Below are positions 21,903 through 32,536 of a stretch of 64,000 bases of DNA, in pieces. A program made the position numbers and the translations under genes. The stretch spans positions 18,260,934-18,324,933 of the forward strand of contig NW_025336481.1 of the NCBI RefSeq assembly GCF_004798865.1, given 5' to 3'. The first letter of the stretch is position 1; each line of letters begins with the position of its first letter. This DNA comes from Varanus komodoensis. Its lineage: Eukaryota > Chordata > Lepidosauria > Squamata > Varanidae. Below the pieces are notes generated by a model. The model was not told where the DNA came from. It saw nothing but the letters and a program-made list of their open reading frames with translations, and made no database searches.

Positions 21903-24900
21903 TTCTTTTCCCCTACTATTGGTGCTTATTTTAAAATGGGGAAAGAAGATGGTATGCTTTTACAAAAACAACCTATGGAGATCTACTTGATGTATAACAT
22001 ACCATTGTGGTTTTTTATGGGTATTATGGGCTGTAATGAAGATGATCAATGTCCATTTTGCTGTGAGTCTGTATTTGCTTCTACTTGTGACGTGGAAACT
22101 GCAAACATTTCTTAATATCCAGGTGGGATGCTGTCTGCGTATTTGACTTGAGTATCTCTTCATCCTCAAATGAACCTGCAGAATGTAGTTTAGTTTGTGG
22201 ATATTGGAACCAGTTGTTAGTATAACATCAGACGCCATTCTGTGATTCAGCAGATTGGCATGCAGTGTGACTTGAAGAATTTGGGGAATAAATGGAGATG
22301 TCAGGTACATTAGAAGTGTCAGCCTGCTATGATAGTAAGGCAGTTTCCATTTTATTAGAAGAATGCTGCGAAGACTGATCCTCCTTCTATCAAGGGGTAG
22401 TTTCTCATGCCCATGAACTTAGATGGAACAATACCTAGCTATCCATCTAATAATATGGTAAAATTACAAAAGGGATCTGCAAAGGCACCTTAGTTTCTGC
22501 TGATGTGGGTAGTCCTGAGAGATTGAGGAAGCTTCTGTGTTGTCAAGTACTAATGTTGAGAAATCCTGTCATCTTGGTGCCTATATGAGCTAGTAAAGAA
22601 AAGGTCTTCTAAATTATTTACAGCCTCTTGTATCCTTTTCTGGATTGGCTAAGTTATATGAGTTGGACTCTCAGTCTGTATCTAGATTATTGGTCCCAGT
22701 ACTGACATATTTCCTTTAGGAAGATAAACAGGTTTGTAGAGATTGGATGTTCTATAAATGGATGGAGGTGAATACTAAAAGGTTACTATGAAAGGTAATC
22801 TCAGAAGAAAATCACAGATGCCCAATTACAAGAATTACAATTGTGTTGCAAGGATACAATAATGGCAAATTCAATTATGTTGTCAAAGACTTTTAAAAAT
22901 GAATTCTGAATCTAGTCTGTTATGCACATAGTTTTACTACTCATAAGTATGGTAAAAACTATAAAATCATTTCACAAGCTACTGTGAGATCAAAATGAGA
23001 AATTTGAAATCTGCATTACAGTGGACTGCACATTCAAAAATTTACTTCAAATTGAAGTGGATGTTACTGTATCTTCTATGAATTATCACTACAGTTGCAT
23101 TTTTGCACTATCCATTAACTGTCATCCCTTTGTTTATGTTGGGTGGCTTTTGCATTTATTGTTTTCTATTAGTGCTACAATTCTACCTATAACAAATCTT
23201 TTTTTCCACGAGGGCTGTATGAATATATAAACTGAAATTGCTTTCTAGTTCAGCCAAACTTGAATTCAAAATTTACTGATTGGAGGTAGTATTCCTAAGT
23301 TGAAATGTTTCTTTGTCTTACTGCAGAAATTAAGTTTGCAAACTGATTTGCTTAGCTTACCTTTTGATATGGGTTTTCTGGAAAAATTTCCAGTGCTTTC
23401 AATGTTATCTAATTTAGCATATATGTTTAACTCATTTTACTCTCCAAAACACATTTACCCTCAATAAGTATACAAAATATCCTGTATCTAGTAAACAGAA
23501 CTAAAAATGTAAGTTATGTCCATTTTATGTGCAGTATGAATATATCAAGTTTTCCCAGTAGCTACAAATTATTTGAACTGAAATATTTTGCTTAGGTGGA
23601 AGTTAAATTAACCACACAATATAGTTCAAATGTTATATTCGAACATATTTAACACATTAAGTAAAAAATATTGTATGCGCATAATTTTAAAACAGTATAC
23701 TTATGATTTTTTAACAAAAATGTGCCTCAAGGAACACACTGTTTTCAGGACATATACCCAAAGAGAGGTGGATGCATCAATGGTTCAGTTTTCTTTTGCA
23801 GAGGTATTGCTTGCTGCACTGTTTATCAGCTCCATTTCAAGTTGAGGAAAATCTTACTCAGATGGCAAACTTTGTCACTAAGGATGGGTGTACGTTTGTG
23901 GGCAAAGGGCAGAGATCTTGCAAAGCAGGGTGTTGTTGCTTTCAGGTCCTGTTTGTTGGGATCTCTTGGGCAGCACATTGGGCACTGTGTGAGTAGAATG
24001 CTGGACCATTTTCTGATCCAAGGTTAGAGGTGAAACAAACAGTAATTGCAGCCAAATTGCAGTTTGGCTGGTTAGTTGGTTATTGAAGAATGGTAGAAAT
24101 AGAAGGAAAACCCATCATGTTTAAATTTGGTCCAGCAGGCAACTGAACACTAGGTTTTGTCAGTGCTTGCCTTAGAAGAAAAATGTATAATAGTTCACAA
24201 CCTGTATGTCTAACATGATCACAGTACAACAGCTCAGAGAACTACAGATAGACAATGTGGATTTTTTTCCATCAAAAAGGCATTAGTAAATATTTCATTT
24301 TGGATTTCTATCCCACATCATAGCCTTTTAAAAATGATGAAAATCTGGGTGAAGCTCTGGAAATTGGTATAGCTGTACTGCAGTTAAATATCTACTTTGA
24401 GACGAAATCTTAATAGAAACTCAAGTTCTCCTCTTATCTTGTTTTAGGATTGGCATAGCTTTTGCAACAGCTTGCCAATTTTTATTTATTTTTTTTAGTT
24501 AGTAGTGAGTAAAACCATCTTAGAAATATTTTTTCTCTACTTCAGATTGGATGTTTCCCTTTCACAGGGAGAGGTAAGAAGTGCTACCTTATGTGGGTGT
24601 GTGCATGTAAAGCTCACTTTCATAAACACATAAGTCGAACTATAACCATACTTACTTGTATGCAGCACTAACCTCTAGGTTCCTCTGGCTCTTTTATTGG
24701 CAATCTGTGGGGCTCCGGCCCTTCTAAACTGGGTAACTGGCTCAGTTAACTGAAAATGACTCATTTATGAAGAAACCAAGCTGCCTCGAAGGGCCCATAT
24801 GAAATGGCTTGGTAGTGATCCTTTCCCTGGGAGTATGGTCAGAAAGTCCAGTCACACTCTTTATATCAATTAGAAGAAAAAGTACATTCACTATCAAAAA

Positions 24901-26217
24901 TGGTTTACAGAAAGAAAACAGAGGATGTTTAAACAGAAGACAAACCTAAGCCTCAATCTAATTTGCACAAACTCCAGATGCACAGCAGCAGAGAATGGTT
25001 CATGAACCTTTGTCAGGAAGAGAGCAGAGGTACACCTCAATCACATCAGCTGCCAACAGAGGAGGACCTCTGCATCCTGTAAACTGGGCTGGGCAAAACA
25101 AGGCAAAGGAGTGATGCCTGCTCCTGATTATGCTGGAACAAAACAGCAGCTGGCTGTTAAAGGAAAGATTCTTGGCCAAGTTCTGACAAGATGACCTACC
25201 TCAGAGGGCACTTTGTAGAAGACAACTGGCTTGGGAAGGCAGCCCTTAACCACCTTGTAGTGTTTTAAACCATCTCTGCATTTTACTCTTCCATTTTCTG
25301 AAAGTGGGGGGGGGGTGAATGAGTCTTCCACTGTTAATGACAAAAAGTCATGTTGGCTGTGAGTGGGATTCAAAATATGGTATTGCCTGAATTATTGCCT
25401 GCAGACCCATTCACAAACAGGTTAACATTAGGACAACTGCTTTCTAAACCACCCGCCTTTCTGAGGATCGGAATAGTGTGTACTGTCACAAGTTAGAAGT
25501 AGCTCAGTGACTGAGAGAGTTGAACAGAAATTGTTCTTGAGTTGCTGGTGAGAGTGAATTAAAGTTGGCATTAGACACTACGGTTTCTTATTGATGTAAA
25601 TACCCACAAATTCTTGGGATGGGATACCTGTGAGCAAGGTTTTAGGAAAGTGCAAGGAAGCTACTTTGGCAGAACGCTGGTCATACAGAATCATTCCTCA
25701 TTTCTTGCTGCACATTTTAGTAAAACTGACTAGATGCAGTGACTTCTGATCTGTATTTTATTCTTGGTTAAGAAGAGCAGAGGTGGCTATTTTTGGATGT
25801 AGGCACAAGGTAGGAATGGGGTAAAATGTGTTTCCCACTGTATATCTCTTCACCTAGAAGAAGATAGAAAGGTGTACCTGAAATTAAACTTTTCCTAAGG
25901 AAAGGATAATAGAGAAAACTGCCCTTATAAAAACATTAACACACCTCTTTAGCACCACTACAGTGTATCTCCAAATGGATCTTAAAACCAGGCAAATTCT
26001 TTAGGCAAAAATCTTCAGTATATATGTTTAATGAAAGCATTTAAGTTATAGGGAGGAATGAGGGTAAAATGGAGGAGTATTATGTAAGATTGGGTAAGCA
26101 AAAAGGTGGGCTGTAAATGTAATAAAAAATTAAGTGGATCGCTCCTGATGCTTAAATTGGTCATTCACAAATACTGAATAGAAACAGCCTTGTAAAACAA
26201 CCTTTGCTCTGATGATA
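21903..26217. other. Intergenic region, no gene recognised
   Basis: 4.3 kb of AT-rich sequence downstream of EP300. Open frames are short on both strands and resemble no protein I know. No RNA gene seen. A less AT-rich stretch at about 24660-25370 could be an unclassified repeat or a noncoding transcript. Confidence 0.5.
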
Positions 26218-26225
26218 GCCTATAG

Positions 26226-26437
26226 CAGGGGTCTCAGACTCGCGGCCCGCAGACCAATTGCTGGGATGGGCGGGGCACGGGGAGGGGCCCTGCGGCCTTC
26301 AAAGCGCCGGCAGCGCCCGGGCTGGCCGCGGGATGAGCGACCCACCACCAGCGCGGTGGTGGAATCCTTGATGCGGCCCAGCCTCACCCAGACTCTACTT
26401 CCAGCGGCCCCCAGGTAAGCTGAGTTTGAGACCCCTG
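26226..26437. mobile_element. GC-rich non-autonomous hAT element with 8-bp target duplication
   Basis: 212 bases bounded by inverted repeats CAGGGGTCTCAGACTC (left) and GAGTTTGAGACCCCTG (right, reverse complement CAGGGGTCTCAAACTC, one mismatch). Both sides carry the same 8 bases GCCTATAG (26218-26225 and 26438-26445). TIRs beginning CAGGGGT and an 8-bp duplication are diagnostic of hAT transposons. There is no transposase, so it is a MITE-like passenger. It is strongly CpG-rich against an AT-rich background. Confidence 0.93.
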
Positions 26438-26861
26438 GCCTATAGGGTGAGTGAGTGAGACACATCACTGAATAACAGCTTTGCCTGCCTCTCAAGAGGG
26501 CAGCCCTTGAGGGCTAGAGGAAGGAGGTATTTGTACTTATTTGTACTTAAGACGCAAGTGGAGCAAGGACTTTGGTATGTGGGTAATAAGAATATGTGTG
26601 TTATGAAGTATTGTGGACTTGCAAATCCACTTCCTCCATATCTGAATTCCAATCCTGAGCTTAGCCCAGAGAGCTGAAATAAGATGGTACCCTTATTTTT
26701 CAGATTTTCTTTTAACATTTTGGATATAAATCTACTTTTGCATGTGAGGTGTCTCCAAACGAAGCTACTAGTATGCCAAAGGTTTTGTGTACCTATTCTA
26801 GCATTTTTTCATGCAATGAAGAATATGGTGAGAAGACATGGGGATTAAAGCATTCTAAGGG

Positions 26862-26965
26862 TGCAATCCTATGCATGCTTACACGGATAAAAAGCCCTAT
26901 AACTCCCAGGATACCCTGGTAGGGTTTGTTGGCTGGGTCATGCCGGGATTTGTAAGATTTTTTCC
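26862..26965. repeat. Short dispersed repeat with GCAATCCTATGCATG end
   Basis: Begins GGTGCAATCCTATGCATGCT and continues with ACTCCCAGG, part of the same short squamate repeat as at 2219. The right half is diverged. Confidence 0.4.
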
Positions 26966-27244
26966 TGTTGAGAGAGACACAAGATCCTTAAATAGCAAAA
27001 TACTTCTGCAAACAATGGAGTTCTCTCAATCTACTGTGTCTGGGGGTTACCACTTTGGTTACCTATGAATCTATACTTAAGGAATACATTCTTTCTGAGT
27101 GGGTTGTATTCAGTGTTAGTCTAACTTAAGTCCCATTTCTTTCAAAACCCTTTCAAAAGGTTTATCAACAACCCAGTCTTTAGAAAAATAAGGCTGCAAA
27201 AAAATTAACAGGATCAATTACTTCTTTGCAAGTGTTTTTAAGAG

Positions 27245-27335
27245 CCCTCTCCTATGCATATTCATGAAAAGGTTAGCTTCAATAAATTGAGCAGGACTTT
27301 CTCCCAAGGACTTGTGCACAGCATTGCAAACTGCA
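27245..27335. repeat. Short dispersed repeat (same family as 2219 and 26862)
   Basis: CTCTCCTATGCATATTCATG, then GCAGGACTTTCTCCCAAGGA and GTGCACAGCATTGCAAACTGC, matching the 'cctatgcat...gacttactcccaag...gcataggattgca' layout. Confidence 0.4.
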
Positions 27336-29548
27336 CAGAAGCAAGCCTCGTTGAGCTGGGAAATCTACTAACATACCTTGGATGTACAGGCTGTAGTAGA
27401 GGCACAAAGGATAGAGCTGTCCAGGCTGCTGATTCCCATGCTCATTTCCTTTATGATCTCTCCTTAAACTTTCCACCCTTTGCAATGTGTTTGCCACTAG
27501 CATGAGAGCTAGGAGCATAAGACTGCAATGATGCCAAGTTTCTACATTTTTGTGTGAAAATATATAACCCAGATTTTAATCAAAATCCTTGTGGGAGTAA
27601 TTTTTGTTTTAAGTTCTTTCAGTAATCAGTATATTGGGTCATATAAAAACAAAATGGTAGAAACACCAACATTAATCAAAATGGAAATGAATGTAAACCT
27701 GAGTGACGACAACAACAAATACAGCAGAATAGATAAAATGTATTGAATTAACCAATTCACATTCTGTACAGTCTGGGGAAATTTATCTGATGCCATGTAG
27801 CAGGTGCCCAACAAGAAACCAGATGCTGTGACTGAAAAACCCTTTTCTCCAGTCCCTTGCCTACTTTTAGATGGTAGGGACACCTGAATGAAGAGTGTCA
27901 GATGATGAATATGTTGTTTAGGCAGGTAAGTGCCATAAAAAAGTTGCCCTTTAAAATCTACACACTTAACATGTAGTTAAATTCCCAATATTCTCCTGGA
28001 AGACAGGTATGAAAGGTGATAGGTATCACAATCCACCATGTTTAATAACGAGCTTCTGACCAGACATATGTAACATTCTACTCTGCAGTTGTTTTAAGAT
28101 TCTCACCCCAGTCCACATTTGCATCTAGTTTCACCCATTTGACCTTTGACCCCACTAGAATCTGGCTCATGACAACTTCTCCACATGGCACAACCCACTT
28201 GTTCCACTACGTATTTAATGGAAAATTGCCATTGGCATGATGCTGTCATCCACTTACTATCATCTTGCATTTTCCCTGCATTTTTACTGTCCTCTTGGGT
28301 AGCAGAAACTCATAGTTTGTTCAGAATAGAAGAGCAGCACAGCCTATACAGGATTAGATGCTTCAATGCAATTCTTCTGTCCCTTTTTTGAAAGGATTAT
28401 GGTTTTGATATCAGAAAAGTGAACCTGTCTGTGTTCAATGCACACTCATCATAATCTTTGTGGTGGGTGCCATTTTATGTCTGCATTTATATTTTTAAAG
28501 AGAGGTAAAGTGCTATGACACCATAATGTTATAATGTTAACTTTCTAATTTCTTTTAATGTGTCTTTCTAGACAACACATTAACCATGTTGGTAAAGGGG
28601 CAGTGGCCTGAGCAATTAGTCACTTGTAAACATTAGAATTATTATATTCCTCATTAATGGGAACATAATGTCAAAAAGCAGCAAACTCAAACTATTTAAC
28701 ATTTGCTTTGATTGGAAGTGCACATTGCAACTGTTTAATTTTTAAAAAAATATGCTAAATTGGATTAAAAAGTAGGGAGTCATTTCTTACAGTACTTCAA
28801 AAATTAGCATTATAGTATAATGCTCTTAAACGCTACCTTACCAATACTGTAATTATTCTGGTATTATAGCATTTGTTGTCATAGTGTGCTTCCTCTTTCC
28901 TTTGTAGGTACCTTACCTTACCCTAGATTTTTGAGTGATCCACTTGCCCACTGCAAGAAGCATATCAACGTGTGTTTATTTTGACAGTAGATGTCTTCTT
29001 CCTTGCATTGTCATATCTTTCCACTGTCTTTCCCTACTTTGTCTTCTGATTGTAAACCTGCTTCTTCTGATTCCTCTCCTACTGCTAAACATCAGTAGCT
29101 AAACAATCTTTAGATATGGCTGCTCTAAACAATGATATTATGTTGTTTTCAACCCATTCTCTAAGGTTTTTTTTTCCTGCCAAGCCTTTCTCTATCTTTC
29201 CACATTTCTTTTCCATTTATTCTACCTTGTATAGTCAGTTGCAATGGTCTATATTGTTATTTCTCACTCTATAACCAAATATTTTAGTTTTCTGCACTTT
29301 GCATTTTATAATTTCTTGATTTATATACATTTATCTTTGGTAGCTCAATCCCTGAGATTTTTGATGGTACTCAAATTTGAAGGTATGTATATTTATCAAT
29401 CTTCTTCACATTTTCATTTTGGGTTTTAATTGTATGTACTGGATTACACATTTTTGCAAATTACCATGTGCTTGGTTTTTTAAAAATTCATTTTAGACTA
29501 TGATTATTATACTTCACTGACTTTATCAAGTAATCTTTGTAGACCATC
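27336..29548. other. Intergenic region, no gene recognised
   Basis: 2.2 kb, AT-rich. No coding potential, RNA gene or classified repeat recognised; the right part may belong to the LINE relic that follows. Confidence 0.5.
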
Positions 29549-30345
29549 TTAATTGTCAGTGAATGATACTGTATGATTTGTATATTGGATGTTATTGCTA
29601 ATCTGTACATTAACAATGCTATTCTTTAAATCAGCAAATACATCTTTAAAGATCTCAGAATTCAAATGAAAAAGCAATGATGCAAATATAAATCCTTTTT
29701 GCAATCCTCTTCGTATTTCTATATTCATTCTCATTTGATCTTCACCAGTACAAGTAGCATTGCATGTTGTATCTTGAATGAAGAGATTTTGTTTACCAAC
29801 AACTCTATCATGTTTCATTTGGGCAAAAGCTTCCTCTTAGACAATAAATCAAGCATAATCACCCATGTACATACCCCAGCATCTTTGCCCAAGGACATGT
29901 AAACAGAACAATGCTTCACTGGTTCCATATACATTTCTGAATCCAAGTTGTATGGTCTTCTGCTCCCCTTTGCATTTCTTGTAAATCCTACCATGAGCAG
30001 ATGGTTCAGCAGAGCTATTTTTTATAATCACCACAAACTTGATTGTCTTCTTTGGATAATGTAATAAACATTGATTGTAACCAAATTTCAGGAAAGTTAT
30101 CAGTTTTATAGGTTTGAGTGAACAGAATCACTCAAACATTTAAATCATGTTATTCTATTAATTTGAATACTTCTGTGAAAATATCTAATCCATGGACTCT
30201 GCCATTTTTATTAGTTACTTTGCATTTGGAATTTCAGTTTTCTGTATTTCGGGTCCAATATTGTCTTCCACGACAGTGAATTGGAGTGTATTATCTTCAA
30301 ATTCTTTAATGTAAACATTCCATGGTACAATTTACCCTTGACATC
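29549..30345 (-). mobile_element. Decayed non-LTR retrotransposon reverse transcriptase
   Basis: Three minus-strand stretches lie in RT order: at about 30260-30340 an NIGPEIQKTEI-like block (compare 'GPEILKSEVEKAI' of non-LTR RTs), at 29849-30034 LGFRNVYGTSEALFCLHVLG (compare 'GFRNGLGTREALFCLQVL'), and at 29549-29818 IEIRRGLQKGF...ASLLFHLNSEIFKDVFADL...NNIQYTNHT (compare 'RRGVRQG..LSPLLFNLYSEEIF...NNIRYADDT'). The YADD box is degenerate and frames are broken, so it is long dead. Clade is unresolved between RTE-like and R4/Dong-like. The true limits may reach about 28900-30700. Confidence 0.7.
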
Positions 30346-31990
30346 AGTAACTCTGCTACTGGTAGGCAGGTATAAATCTCCACCAGTCACTTTATTTCTT
30401 TAAATATACCTTCTACTTGTCCTTTTTAAATACATTAAAGAAATTGTGACTCTTTTCTAGATTGTCTATTTCTCTACATTGTTCAGTCCCCCATTTCTTT
30501 TCCATGATTTTATTTTGGATGTACTTTTATACTTCTTTATATTTGTTGTTTTCTTTATTTTTCTGTTTTCTTCCATACGTTCTAGTATGCCTATTTGTCT
30601 GTCTGTCATCCACTTTTAAAAATTTATTTATTAAACGTATATTCTGCTAAATTGGCCCTCTACTTTTAAAGTTATTACTAATCAGATCTAGTAGTACCTC
30701 TGTTAGTTTATAGCAAGTAGCATTTCTCTCTGAACAACTTCTATGTGCAATCCTATTGATATCTACAATATCAATTGAATCCCTTCCTTAACAACTGGGT
30801 TTATAATTGAAACACTCAGGACACAATACTGTAGCCTCCTAACATAGCCAGAGTCAGAGTCCCTTCAAGGGCTTTGTGTCCACCATCCCAGCCACCAGCT
30901 TTCTTCTGTGCCACCTGGGTTTCAACAACAGAGGACCACCTTCAGAGCTGACTTTTGAAGAACAGAGCAGGGATCAGTGAGTCCCACATTCCTGAAGAAT
31001 CCCAGGAGTGTTTCAGACTCTCCTCCTAATGAGGTGAGGAAAGACTTTTGCATGCCTGAAATCAGCCATCTAAATGTTTTGGAGACTGAATGGAGCAATC
31101 CTAGCTTCTGTGCACCTCCCACCTTCCACTGGATACCCATAATCCTCCAAGTTAGGAGGGTTACATGCAGTCGCATTGGATTCCACCCTCCATTGCATAA
31201 TTCCAATGCATTTTCCACTTTTCCTCTCCATATTTTATTTACAGCTACAGCAGGATTATGGTCCAAATTTATGTCAGCTCCTGGCTCCTGGGGGGATTGC
31301 AGCTATGTGCTAGTGAGCAGTTACCTTTTAAAGGAAAATTTGTAACCACCTTACAGCTACAAAACAATGTTTAACTCCCACATTCTACTGTCAGACCTCT
31401 ACAATTTAGTAGTATTAGGGTGATTCTTTTATTTGCTTTTTGTAAAGACTGTAATAAACGACCCTAGTGTGAAGCAGTCATACTAGCTGGAACTCAGCAA
31501 AAAAACTCCAAAGGCCAACCTTCATTTACTAACTCCCTGGTCCTCGTTGTGGTCTCTATGTAAGTCTGTACAAGATGCTTTTATAAGTTACCAGTTACAT
31601 ACAGAGTTTGGAGGAGGAGTTGGATCAGGTGGGGGATCATGTATACAGTATGCTAGAGGCACATTGGAATAAAACAACAGGGATGAGCACAACACAAAAG
31701 AACCTTCAGAGAAGGCAGGTATTAGCATGTCTTAAGGTGTGCCCCAAAGGACAGGCCTTTCAGGACAGGGGCATTAGAAGTTTTACCTGGGAAGCAAGAA
31801 TTGCTAATCAGATCAGGAATCCCATCCTAAGTCTTAAGCTGTTCTTACAGTGTTAGGCTCTTAGCAGCCATATTATGACAAAGCTTTTGCTTATTTTGCC
31901 TTCACATTACCAAAGACACAGGACAAGGAGCTGGCACTTTATTTAAAAACAAGATGAGCCTTGCTTGCTTACTAGAAAGAGAAGTGATAG
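30346..31990. other. Intergenic region before the L3MBTL2 promoter, no gene recognised
   Basis: 1.6 kb. A less AT-rich block at about 30840-31330 and one at 31600-31860 have open frames around 100 codons on both strands but no similarity I recognise. They may be repeats or noncoding exons. Confidence 0.45.
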
Positions 31991-32515
31991 CGAACACAAA
32001 ATGTAGGTTTTCCCCGGATTTTGGTCGCGCTTTTAACACAAGGGAGGGTTACTGACAATCTGTGAAGGAAGGCGGGTGACGTTGAACGCTTCTTTACCAA
32101 CGATGTTTCACCTGGCTGGGGACTCCGGCTAGACTGAGGTTCGTCATGCTACAACGGCACAGTAGTACGTGCTCCCTCCCCTGAGGAGGGCCGGGAAAAG
32201 GAGGATCTTCCAACGCATTGCAAGGCACTGCTGAGGACTACGACTCCCAAGAGACCTTGCGACAGGGCAAATGACGTAGTCTGTGGCTTCTTCCGATCTT
32301 CGCGTTCAGTGGTCTGACGCCATCTCTTCTTTTTGCCCATTGGCGACGACGTGAACGCGTACAGGCCAATGGGTTTGCGAGATAAATGGCTGACGGCGCA
32401 AGTGGAGTTGGCTATTGGCGGATTGTGGGTTGTGGAAGTGATCCGTAGCACGCGCACGGCGGTGTCATGCTGTTAATTGGCCGTGCTCGCTTGCCTGCAT
32501 GGGCAAGAGAGCGCC
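31990..32515 (+). promoter_or_regulatory. L3MBTL2 CpG-rich, TATA-less promoter and 5'UTR
   Basis: CpG density rises sharply from about 32000 and falls after about 32700. It contains a ZNF143/SBS-like site ACTACGACTCCCA (32237-32249), a CRE-like TGACGTAG (32272-32279), a YY1-like GACGCCATCT (32316-32325, reverse AGATGGCGTC), and three CCAAT boxes: ATTGG at 32339 and 32414 and CCAAT at 32366. There is no TATA box. This is a typical housekeeping promoter. The start site is probably between about 32420 and 32500 but cannot be fixed from sequence. Confidence 0.8.
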
Positions 32516-32536
32516 ATGGAGCGGGAAGAAGGCGAG
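32516..32536 (+). CDS. L3MBTL2: L3MBTL2 exon 1 coding part (MEREEGE)
   Basis: ATG in the context GCGCCATGG (good Kozak) gives MEREEGE, then donor GTAAAA, in phase 0 with exon 2. Human begins MEKPRSIEE, and the overall acidic start agrees. An out-of-frame ATG lies at 32499, 17 bases upstream, and may be in the 5'UTR. Confidence 0.85.

Noticed and set aside
26226-26437. CpG island or promoter candidate between the genes
   Set aside because: The CpG-rich block is exactly bounded by TIRs and target duplications, so it is a transposon insertion, not a host promoter.
21903-32000. Antisense noncoding RNA like human EP300-AS1
   Set aside because: No splice-site pattern or conserved exon could be supported from sequence alone.
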